From: an uncultured Clostridia bacterium
Lineage (GTDB): Bacteria > Bacillota > Clostridia > Oscillospirales > Oscillospiraceae
Length of the DNA stretch: 8,120 nucleotides
Direction: 5' to 3'
Assembly (NCBI GenBank): GCA_938023775.1
Contig: CALJDB010000045.1
Span: 1 to 8,120 of the forward strand
Each line of letters opens with the position of its first letter. The stretch's first letter is position 1. The notes under the pieces are model-generated. The model was given only the letters and a program-made list of their open reading frames with translations. It made no database searches and was not told where the DNA came from. Below are positions 1 to 5,696 of this stretch, piece after piece. The position numbers were made by a program, and so were the translations under genes.

Positions 1-3
1 CCT

Positions 4-23
4 CGCGCCACAAGGCGCGTTCA
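4..23. repeat. Hairpin repeat unit at the left edge
   Basis: CGCGCC (4-9) and GGCGCG (14-19) pair as a 6-bp stem with loop ACAA, followed by TTCA. The pattern GCGCC-N4-GGCGCGTTCA recurs at 3882-3900 with a different loop. Conserved arms with a changed loop suggest an interspersed palindromic element rather than part of a gene. It lies downstream of the terminator of the 75-599 gene. Its left side may be cut by the window edge. Only two copies are visible, so the family assignment is tentative. Confidence 0.45.
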
Positions 24-38
24 GCTTTTAAAATCCAA

Positions 39-68
39 CGATCCCGCCCGAAAAATCAGGCGGGATCG
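39..68 (-). terminator. Rho-independent terminator of the first MarR gene
   Basis: A perfect 10-bp stem (39-48 with 59-68) encloses a 10-base loop. On the minus strand it begins 6 bases after the TGA stop at 75-77. It is preceded by an A-run and followed by TTGGATTTTAAAA, a moderately T-rich tail. On the plus strand the stem is followed by GCGTTTTT, so it could also stop transcripts arriving from the left. Confidence 0.7.
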
Positions 69-74
69 CGTTTT

Positions 75-599
75 TCACTCGTTTTCCAGCAGCTTGCCGA
101 GCAGCACGGCGAGCTGGTCCTTTTCCTCCTCGCTGAGGGGCGCAAAGAACGCGGCGGCGTAGTCGCGGCGCTCGCCCTCGAAGGCGGCGAGCTTTTCGCG
201 GCCGGCGTCCGTGATGCTGACGAGGATCTCGCGGCGGTCGGCATCGTTCTGGCGGCGGGTAATGAGCCCCTCCGACTCCATCTTGCCAAGCAGCTCCGTC
301 AGGGACTGGGGGCGGATGGAGAGAATGACAGCCAGACGGCTCTGGCTGACGGCGTCCATCTCCAGCAGGGCGGAGAGGATGCGCAGGCGCGCCATCGGCG
401 GACCGTTCCGGTACCCCTCCGCGCCGCCGCGTCCGCGCTGGCTCAGAATATCGGGCGGGAAGAGCTTGTGCTCATGCGGCGCGCCCGGCGCGCGCTCCGG
501 ACGCGGGGCAAGCCCCATCTCGCGCTTCATAATGCGCTTGCGCCGCCGCGAAAGATCGGACACGAGCGAGAGCAGAACTTCGTTTTTATTTTCAGCCAT
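75..599 (-). CDS. MarR-family transcriptional regulator (long N-terminal arm)
   Basis: A 174-residue winged helix-turn-helix regulator of the MarR family, which as dimers bind palindromic operators and usually release them on binding a ligand. Helices around residues 68-112 contain the DNA-reading segment (about 94-110, IRPQSLTELLGKMESEG). The wing follows (about 114-132, with DADRRE and ITDAG), then a C-terminal dimerisation helix (about 155-174). The N-terminal part, about 65 residues, is basic and longer than in the 144-residue MarR at 7459-7893, with which it shares the IRP/VRP...SEL/TEL and DADRR patterns. The start at 599 is supported by GAAGGAGG about 9 bases upstream. It has its own promoter (644-672), two palindromes that look like autoregulatory operators, and a terminator at 39-68, so it is probably transcribed alone. 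Its ligand and any targets outside the window cannot be read here. Confidence 0.93.
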   Translation of the reverse strand: MAENKNEVLLSLVSDLSRRRKRIMKREMGLAPRPERAPGAPHEHKLFPPDILSQRGRGGAEGYRNGPPMARLRILSALLEMDAVSQSRLAVILSIRPQSLTELLGKMESEGLITRRQNDADRREILVSITDAGREKLAAFEGERRDYAAAFFAPLSEEEKDQLAVLLGKLLENE

Positions 600-623
600 G
601 GTTTGAGTTCCTCCTTCAATTCA

Positions 624-635
624 TAAGATATCTTA
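624..635. promoter_or_regulatory. Probable MarR operator, promoter-downstream copy
   Basis: Perfect 12-bp palindrome TAAGATATCTTA. It lies just after the predicted transcription start (near 637) of the MarR gene at 75-599 and before its ribosome binding site. It shares outer arms TAAGA/TCTTA with the palindrome at 678-689. A repressor bound here would block initiation or early elongation. That the adjacent MarR protein binds it is inference. Confidence 0.72.
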
Positions 636-643
636 CGGTTTGA

Positions 644-672
644 AGTATAGCATGCCCATGCTGCCTTGTCAA
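644..672 (-). promoter_or_regulatory. Sigma-A promoter of the first MarR gene
   Basis: On the minus strand a perfect -35 TTGACA (672-667) and a -10 TATACT (649-644) are separated by exactly 17 bases. Predicted initiation is near 637, giving a leader of about 38 bases. Inside the spacer and touching the -10 is a further inverted repeat, AGCATG-CC-CATGCT (649-662). The promoter is near-consensus, so repression is the likely mode of control. Confidence 0.85.
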
Positions 673-677
673 TATAC

Positions 678-689
678 TAAGACGTCTTA
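678..689. promoter_or_regulatory. Probable MarR operator, promoter-upstream copy
   Basis: Perfect 12-bp palindrome TAAGACGTCTTA, five bases upstream of the -35 of the MarR promoter. The outer five bases on each side match the palindrome at 624-635 and only the central two differ. The centres are 54 bp apart, about five helical turns, so two dimers could sit on the same face of the DNA. It directly abuts the T-tail of the terminator at 697-728. Confidence 0.72.
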
Positions 690-696
690 AAAATAA

Positions 697-728
697 AAAA
701 TTCCTGCCGGAAACCCGGCAGGAATTTT
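697..728 (-). terminator. Strong rho-independent terminator of the peptidase transcript
   Basis: A perfect 14-bp stem (697-710 with 715-728) has a 4-base loop. On the minus strand it starts 8 bases after the TAA stop of the peptidase gene and runs into TTTATTTTTAAG. The stem core is CCTGCCGG/CCGGCAGG with A/T pairs at the base, a classical intrinsic terminator. On the plus strand a T-run (732-738) also follows, so it may work both ways. Confidence 0.9.
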
Positions 729-736
729 GGCTTTTT

Positions 737-2458
737 TTACGCGGCGAGCGTGTGCTCGACCGTTTCGGCGATCTCGGCGTAGGCGCTCTCGTCGAAGATG
801 CTGTGGAGCCCGGCTTCTTCGAGGGCGTCGGTGTAGTAGTAATACTCCGTGTCCATGCCGCAGATTTCAAGGTATTTGTCCGCGGCGGCGTCGAAGTCGG
901 CGCAGAGCAGGTCGTAGAGCTCCAGCGCGCCGAGGGCGGAGGCGGCGTAGCTGATGTAATAGAAGGGGTTATCGAAATTGTGGGAGACCCAGACCCAGTC
1001 GTAGGCAAATTCGCCGCTGCCGTCGTAGCAGCTAAAGTCGTCGCAGACCTCACCGTAGAGCTCCGCCGCGCGCTCGCCCGTGAGGTCCGGCTCGGCATAG
1101 GCGCGGCGCTGGAACTCGTCGTAGAGCGCGCCGTCTACAACGCTGTAGACCATGTTCATCAGCACTGTGTCGCGCGCGTAATCGGCGAGGTCGGCGCCGA
1201 AGATGTCCTCATAAAAGGCGGTGAACATGATCTCCATGCCCTGACTTTGCAGCTCGCTGAGGTCAAAGTCGGAGATGCCGTAGAGCAGGTCGCTCGTGGT
1301 GTAAAAGGCGTTTGCAAAGTGGCCGAACTCGTGGATCGTGTCGAAATAATCCTGCACCTCGTCGTAGGGCGCATTGAAGATGAAGGGCTCGTTTAAGTAA
1401 TAAAAGCGCGTGGTGAAGCCGGTCTCCGCCTTGCCGGGGTTCTGTTCAAGGTCGCAGAGGGCATAGCGCTGCATATAGTCGAACGCCGCGGCAAGCTCAG
1501 GAGAGAGGCGCGGGAGCACGCTGCCCATCGCGTCTGAAATGGCGTCCGGCGAGCAGTCAATCGCGGAGGAGGTCAGCAGATCCGTCTCGTCGTAGACGTC
1601 CAGCGCGTAATCGCTGATGAGCGGGGCAAAATACGTCTTCGCGCCGTCCAGCAGCACGTCCATGTCCGCGGGGGAGTAGTTCCTGCCGTAGAGCTCGGCG
1701 TAGGCGTAATCGGCGTAGCTTTCGTAGCCGGCGTCCGCCGCCATCTCGTTGCGCACGCCGACGAGCTCGGCGAAGACGTCCGCCATCGCGGCGGCGTCCG
1801 GCTCGTCCTCCGCGGCGAGGGCGTAATAGCGCTGCACGAGCGCGTCCTCGCGGTCGGTGAGCGTCCGGTCCGCGGGCTCGCCGCCCTCATTGCGGAACCA
1901 GTCGATATAGCTCTCCGGGAACCAGTCGGTCATCAGGGAGCTGTATTTGGAGTTCGCGACGGCTGCCATGGCGGCGTTATACTCGTCGTAGAGCTCGTAG
2001 TAGCGCGCCAGGGCGTCGTTCATCCGCGCGGCGAGCGTCTCGTCGGAGGGGTCGCGGTAATAGGCGAGCTGGGCGAGCGTGTACATATCGAAAACGTAGC
2101 CCAGCTCGTCCTCGACGGCGAACGCCGCCTCGGAAAAGCCGTCCTTCGTGCCGCCGGACGCCGCCATTTCGTAAAGCGGGGCGGTGTATTCGGCGAACCA
2201 TTCGGGGTCGTAGTCCTCAAATTCATAGTCGGCGTAGGAATAGTCCCCGCGCCAGACGTCTTCAAAGTGACCGCTCGCGGCGGGCTCTTCTGTCTCCTCC
2301 GGCACGTCGGTGGAGGGCGTCAGGTGCCCGGTCGGGCGCGCCGTCGGCGTGGGTTCTTTGTCCTCCAGCAGATCGCCGAGCAGTCCCAGAACGCCGCAGC
2401 CGGCGAGGGAAAACGCCAGTGCAAGCACCAGCAGCAGGCAGAGCAGTTTTTTCATCAT
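737..2458 (-). CDS. M3-family zinc metallopeptidase, lipoprotein (oligoendopeptidase-like)
   Basis: A 573-residue protein. Residues 1-21 form a lipoprotein signal: two Lys, a Leu-rich core, then lipobox LAGC with Cys21 as the predicted lipidated residue. A Thr/Pro/Glu-rich linker follows to about residue 65. The zinc site is HEFGH (His376, Glu377, His380) with Glu402 in SELQSQGME, matching the E-x-x-SQ-x-x-E block of family M3 (thimet oligopeptidase, PepF). Near the C-terminus, His493 and the tyrosines Tyr500, Tyr501 and Tyr504 (HNFDNPFYYISY) match the substrate-binding His/Tyr segment of M3 enzymes. All catalytic residues expected are present. M3 enzymes cut short peptides; the lipobox implies action outside the membrane, probably in peptide scavenging or signal turnover (inference). 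The mature part is visibly acidic, Tyr-rich and Lys-poor. GGAGG 8 bases upstream supports the start at 2458. It lies 39 bases after the dehydrogenase gene with no terminator between, so they are probably cotranscribed. Confidence 0.92.
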   Translation of the reverse strand: MMKKLLCLLLVLALAFSLAGCGVLGLLGDLLEDKEPTPTARPTGHLTPSTDVPEETEEPAASGHFEDVWRGDYSYADYEFEDYDPEWFAEYTAPLYEMAASGGTKDGFSEAAFAVEDELGYVFDMYTLAQLAYYRDPSDETLAARMNDALARYYELYDEYNAAMAAVANSKYSSLMTDWFPESYIDWFRNEGGEPADRTLTDREDALVQRYYALAAEDEPDAAAMADVFAELVGVRNEMAADAGYESYADYAYAELYGRNYSPADMDVLLDGAKTYFAPLISDYALDVYDETDLLTSSAIDCSPDAISDAMGSVLPRLSPELAAAFDYMQRYALCDLEQNPGKAETGFTTRFYYLNEPFIFNAPYDEVQDYFDTIHEFGHFANAFYTTSDLLYGISDFDLSELQSQGMEIMFTAFYEDIFGADLADYARDTVLMNMVYSVVDGALYDEFQRRAYAEPDLTGERAAELYGEVCDDFSCYDGSGEFAYDWVWVSHNFDNPFYYISYAASALGALELYDLLCADFDAAADKYLEICGMDTEYYYYTDALEEAGLHSIFDESAYAEIAETVEHTLAA

Positions 2459-2497
2459 GGGTTTATCCTCCGGATCTATCTTGTTTCTTTTACCGTT

Positions 2498-3700
2498 TTA
2501 CTGTCTTACCGTATCCAGCAGGCGGCGGAAGTCCGCCTCGCCCCAGACGGCGGGGACGGGATAGAGCGGGTTGGCTTCGCGCATCGCCCAGCGGATGATC
2601 CGGGGAATGTCCTCGTCCCGGATCATCTCCGCGCGGTCGGGGATTCCCGTCTCGCGCCGGACGGACTCGATCCACGCGATGAAGCGCTCCGCCTTCTCCG
2701 CGTCGGAGCCCCCGCCGAGACCGCAGACGTCCGCGAGCTCTGCGAGGCGGCGGTGCGCGGCGGCGCCGTACTGACGCAGAACGTGGGGCAGCAGAATGCC
2801 CATCGCGCGGCCGTGGGGCACGCCGTAGAGCCCGCCGAGCGTGTGGCCCACGGCGTGGACATAGCCGACACAGCCGCGGGTGAAGGCGCGTCCGGCGTAA
2901 AACGCGGCGCGCTGCATCTCCTGCCGCGCCGCGGCGTCGCTGCCGTCGCGGTAAGCGGGGAGAAGGTTATCGTAGATAAGGCGCACGGCGCGGCGCGCGA
3001 GGTCGTTTTCCAGCGCGGTGCAGTAGGTGCGGTTTGTGTAGGCTTCAACGGCGTGGCATAGCGCGTCCAGCCCGGTCTCCGCCGTGACCGCGGGGGGCAG
3101 CGAGCGCGTTAAGTCCGGGTCCAGCACGGCGAGGTCCGGCAGAATGGCGGGGTCGACGATGGACGCCTTGCGGTGGGTCGCGGCGTCCGTGATGACGGCG
3201 GCGACGGTCGTCTCGCTGCCGGTGCCCGCCGTAGTCGGGATTGCGGCGAAAAACGGGATGCGCCGCCGCACGGTCAGAACGCCCTGAAGCTGCGTCACGC
3301 TCCGCTTCGGGCGCACGGCGCGCGCGGCGATCGCCTTGGCGCAGTCCATCGGTCCGCCGCCGCCGAAGGCGACGAGGCTTTCGCAGCCCTCGCGCAGATA
3401 GACCGTGAGCCCCGCCTCCACGTTCTCGCTCGTCGGGTTCGGCACAAGGTCGGAGAAAACGGCGTAGGGCAGACCCGCGGCGTCCATCGCGGCGAGGAAG
3501 GGATCGAGCATCCCGCGCCGCCGGATGTTCGGCCCCGTGACGATGAGCGCCTTGCCCGCGCCGCGGGAGCGCAGCGCCTCCGGCAGCGCAAGGGAGCAGC
3601 CCGCTCCCTCCATTGTCTCCGGCGTCCGGTAGCCGAGGAAATAGTTTCCGAGCTTCATCGCTGCCTGAAATGCGCGGCAGTATATGCGGTAGAAAAACAT
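2498..3700 (-). CDS. Iron-containing alcohol dehydrogenase (group III)
   Basis: A 400-residue NAD(P)-dependent dehydrogenase of the Fe-ADH superfamily, a cytoplasmic enzyme interconverting an alcohol and an aldehyde or ketone. The N-terminal dinucleotide domain has GGGGPMDCAK (about 113-122) and PTTAGTGSE (155-163). The helical C-terminal domain carries the four metal ligands: Asp212 and His216 (DALCH), His282 (VHAVGH) and His296 (VPHG). Spacing agrees with the D-x3-H...H-x13-H arrangement of FucO-type enzymes. The third residue of the usual GGGS is followed by Gly rather than Ser. The frame is open to 3790, but the start at 3700 is preferred: AGGAGG lies 10 bases upstream, family similarity begins there, and a consensus promoter (-10 at 3734-3739) lies between the two candidate starts. 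It is the first gene of a unit with the M3 peptidase. The substrate cannot be told from sequence; several Fe-ADHs reduce aldehydes in fermentation. Confidence 0.93.
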   Translation of the reverse strand: MFFYRIYCRAFQAAMKLGNYFLGYRTPETMEGAGCSLALPEALRSRGAGKALIVTGPNIRRRGMLDPFLAAMDAAGLPYAVFSDLVPNPTSENVEAGLTVYLREGCESLVAFGGGGPMDCAKAIAARAVRPKRSVTQLQGVLTVRRRIPFFAAIPTTAGTGSETTVAAVITDAATHRKASIVDPAILPDLAVLDPDLTRSLPPAVTAETGLDALCHAVEAYTNRTYCTALENDLARRAVRLIYDNLLPAYRDGSDAAARQEMQRAAFYAGRAFTRGCVGYVHAVGHTLGGLYGVPHGRAMGILLPHVLRQYGAAAHRRLAELADVCGLGGGSDAEKAERFIAWIESVRRETGIPDRAEMIRDEDIPRIIRWAMREANPLYPVPAVWGEADFRRLLDTVRQ

Positions 3701-3733
3701 CGGCGGTTGTCCTCCTGTGGGAGTGTCGGGGGT

Positions 3734-3762
3734 ATTATAGCAAAGTTTGGGGTTGGGTGCAA
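3734..3762 (-). promoter_or_regulatory. Promoter of the dehydrogenase-peptidase unit
   Basis: On the minus strand, -35 TTGCAC (3762-3757) and a perfect -10 TATAAT (3739-3734) have a 17-base spacer. Initiation near 3727 gives a leader of about 27 bases before the start at 3700, containing the AGGAGG site at 3711-3716. The -35 and spacer are full of C-runs (G-runs on the other strand). No obvious palindromic operator touches it. Confidence 0.8.
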
Positions 3763-3775
3763 GAGGGGGGCGGGG
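3749..3775 (+). other. Putative G-quadruplex motif over a promoter
   Basis: The plus strand has four G-runs: four Gs at 3749-3752, three at 3755-3757, six at 3765-3770 and four at 3772-3775. The loops are 2, 7 and 1 bases. This fits the common G3+N1-7 quadruplex pattern. It covers the -35 and much of the spacer of the dehydrogenase promoter and lies on the template strand. A further five-G run follows the -10 at 3728-3732. Whether it folds in the cell is unknown; GC bias alone can produce such runs. Confidence 0.4.
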
Positions 3776-3780
3776 TGTTT

Positions 3781-3905
3781 CTCGCCCCAAGGGCGAGGGG
3801 GTAGAGTAGGTTTCGCGCCGTGCGCGGCGCGAGGTTTGAATTTGTTTCGCGTCCCGCGGACGCGAAACATATCAAATCTTAGCGCCCGCAGGCGCGTTCA
3901 AATTC
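3781..3905. repeat. Cluster of GC-rich hairpins between two operons
   Basis: The 226-base gap between the exporter operon and the dehydrogenase holds four hairpins. These are a 7-bp stem, loop CAA (3781-3797); an 8-bp stem TCGCGCCG/CGGCGCGA, loop TGCG (3813-3832); a 12-bp stem, loop CGC (3843-3869); and a 5-bp stem GCGCC/GGCGC, loop CGCA (3882-3895). They are joined by short A/T-rich links, including GAATTTG (3838-3844) and its reverse complement CAAATTC (3899-3905), so the last two could nest in a larger fold. The final hairpin plus GTTCA recurs at the left edge of the window. No T-tract follows the stems on the minus strand, so this looks more like an interspersed palindromic element than a standard terminator, though it may still attenuate read-through from the exporter operon. 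Confidence 0.6.
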
Positions 3906-3926
3906 TATCCCCGCAACCCGCACAAA

Positions 3927-5693
3927 TCACTCAAATTGCGCGGCGTAGAGCCGGTAATACGCCCCGCGCTTTGCCATCAGCTCGCTGTGGGTGCCCTGCT
4001 CAACAACGTCGCCGTGATCCACGACGAGGATGCGGTCCGCTTGGCGGACGGTGGAGAGGCGGTGGGCGATGGTGAAGCAGGTTTTGCCGCGCATCAGCTC
4101 TCGCATCGCCTGCTGCACCTGCCGCTCCGTGCCGGTGTCGACATTGCTGGTCGCCTCGTCGAGGATGAGCATACGCGCGTCGTAGAGCATGGCGCGGGCA
4201 ATGGTGAGCAGCTGCTTCTGACCCTTGGAGATGTTGCCGCCGTCGGCTTGGATGACGGTGTCGTAGCCCTCCGGGAGCTGCATGATGAACGAGTGGATGT
4301 GCGCCGCCTTCGCCGCGGCGACGACTTCGTCGAGCGACGCGCCCTCCTTGCCGTAGGCGATGTTTTCAAACACGGTGCCCTGAAAGAGCCATGTGTCCTG
4401 TAAAACCATCGCCCACGCGCGGCGCAGGCTCGCGCGCGTGTAGCCGCGCAGCTCGCCGCCGTCGAGATAGATCGCGCCGGAATCCGGGTCGTAAAAGCGC
4501 ATGAGCAGATTGATGATCGTCGTTTTGCCCGCGCCGGTGGGTCCGACGATGGCGATCTGGCTGCCGGGCTGGGCGTCCAGACTGAGGTCGTGGAGCACGG
4601 TGCGACCCGGCTCATAGCCGAAGCTGACGTGGTCGAGGGCAACGTGGCCCTCCGCGCGCTCCAGCACGGCGGCATCCGGTGCGTCGGCGGTCTCCTCCGT
4701 CTCGTCGAGCAGGCGGAACACGCGCTCGGCTGCGGCGAGCGCGGAGAAGAGCTCGTTTATGATGTTTGCGATTTCGTTGATCGGACCGGAGAACTTGCGT
4801 GAATAGAGGATGAACGACGAGATCTGCCCCAGATCGACGCCGCCGCCCATATAGAGCAGCGAGCCGAACACGGCGATGAGCGTCAGCATCACGTTGTTGA
4901 TGCCGTTCATCGTCGGACCGACGGAGATGCCGTAGCGGTCGGCGTCGTAATAGGCATCTGCCGCGGTACGGTTCACGCCGTCGAAGCGCTCGCAGACCTT
5001 CGTCTCGTAGGCGTAGGCTTGGATCGTGCGCTCACCGCTCAGCATTTCCTCCACGAAGCCGTTCATCTCGCCGTATTTGCGCGAGCGCTTGGAAAAGCGC
5101 GGCTGGGTGCGCTTGCGCATCCACATCGTAAAGAGCACGCTTGCCGGCAGCGTCACCGCGACGGTCAGGCAGAGCAGCGGCGAGATGCGCAGCATCATGA
5201 CGAGCGAGCCGACGACGGTGACGGCGCTGGTCAAAATCTGAACCACGTCCGTGGAAAGGCAGGTGCTCACGACGTCCACGTCGTAGGAGACGCGGCTGAT
5301 AATGTCGCCGGCGCTGTTGCGGTCGAAATAGCCGACGGGCAGGCGCATGAGCTTTTCAAACACGTCGCGCCGCATGCGATAAGCCACGCGCTTGCTGACG
5401 CGCACCATCACGAAGTTGATCGCGATTGTGAGCAGGGAGGAGGCGGCGTAGACGATGAGCATGCGCTCGGCGTAATACCAAACGAGCGAGAAGTCAACCC
5501 TTCCGGGACCCGCTGCGGCGGCGCGAATGGCGCTGCCCGCGAGCGTCGGTCCGAGCAGGGCAAGGACGTTGCTGAGGAAGCTCAGCACGATAACGGCGGC
5601 GAGGACGGGGCGGAACGCCGCCAGATAGCGCAGCAGCCGGCGCAGCGTGCCGCGCGTGTCCTTGGGCTTTTTCATTACGGTGATCGGCGGCAT
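3927..5693 (-). CDS. ABC exporter half-transporter B (catalytic Glu and His intact, altered signature)
   Basis: A 588-residue ABC type-I exporter subunit: six membrane helices (about 29-49, 70-95, 150-168, 172-192, 262-285, 290-318), then a nucleotide-binding domain. Seen motifs are A-loop Tyr360, Walker A GPTGAGKTT (384-392), Q-loop Gln432, Walker B LILDEATS with catalytic Glu513, and switch His544 (AHRLST). The signature is ISKGQ (488-492) instead of LSGGQ. Paired with the product of 5697-7454 it would supply the working Walker A/Glu/His of the active ATP site and the altered signature of the degenerate site, as in the BmrCD, LmrCD and TM287/288 exporters. Such heterodimers export drugs or other amphipathic compounds; the real substrate is unknown. 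The start at 5693 is favoured over the ATG at codon 7 because a purine-rich site (GGAGAGGGGGAA) lies upstream, inside the last codons and stop of the previous gene, implying translational coupling. It is the last gene of the operon and no clear T-rich terminator follows. Confidence 0.95.
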   Translation of the reverse strand: MPPITVMKKPKDTRGTLRRLLRYLAAFRPVLAAVIVLSFLSNVLALLGPTLAGSAIRAAAAGPGRVDFSLVWYYAERMLIVYAASSLLTIAINFVMVRVSKRVAYRMRRDVFEKLMRLPVGYFDRNSAGDIISRVSYDVDVVSTCLSTDVVQILTSAVTVVGSLVMMLRISPLLCLTVAVTLPASVLFTMWMRKRTQPRFSKRSRKYGEMNGFVEEMLSGERTIQAYAYETKVCERFDGVNRTAADAYYDADRYGISVGPTMNGINNVMLTLIAVFGSLLYMGGGVDLGQISSFILYSRKFSGPINEIANIINELFSALAAAERVFRLLDETEETADAPDAAVLERAEGHVALDHVSFGYEPGRTVLHDLSLDAQPGSQIAIVGPTGAGKTTIINLLMRFYDPDSGAIYLDGGELRGYTRASLRRAWAMVLQDTWLFQGTVFENIAYGKEGASLDEVVAAAKAAHIHSFIMQLPEGYDTVIQADGGNISKGQKQLLTIARAMLYDARMLILDEATSNVDTGTERQVQQAMRELMRGKTCFTIAHRLSTVRQADRILVVDHGDVVEQGTHSELMAKRGAYYRLYAAQFE

Positions 5694-5696
5694 GGC

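Noticed and set aside
616..1098. Minus-strand open frame of 160 codons overlapping the end of the peptidase gene
   Set aside because: Ser/Thr/Arg-rich frame-shifted shadow that runs through the terminator and the MarR promoter.
752..1396. Plus-strand open frame of 214 codons inside the M3 peptidase
   Set aside because: Antisense to conserved catalytic parts of the peptidase; Val/Glu/Ala-rich shadow without recognisable domain.
3701..3790. Longer N-terminus of the dehydrogenase starting at 3790
   Set aside because: The extra 30 residues are Pro-rich and unlike the family. They overlap the promoter, and the strong AGGAGG belongs to the ATG at 3700.
3843..3869. 12-bp hairpin as a standard terminator of the exporter operon
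   Set aside because: The stem is strong but is followed on the minus strand by AATTCAAACC, not a T-run, and it belongs to a hairpin cluster; termination here is possible but unsupported.
2267..4075. Plus-strand open frames of 264 and 300 codons across the dehydrogenase and hairpin region
   Set aside because: Antisense to a well-supported enzyme, Arg/Gly/Ala-rich, and the second runs through the hairpin cluster and promoter region.
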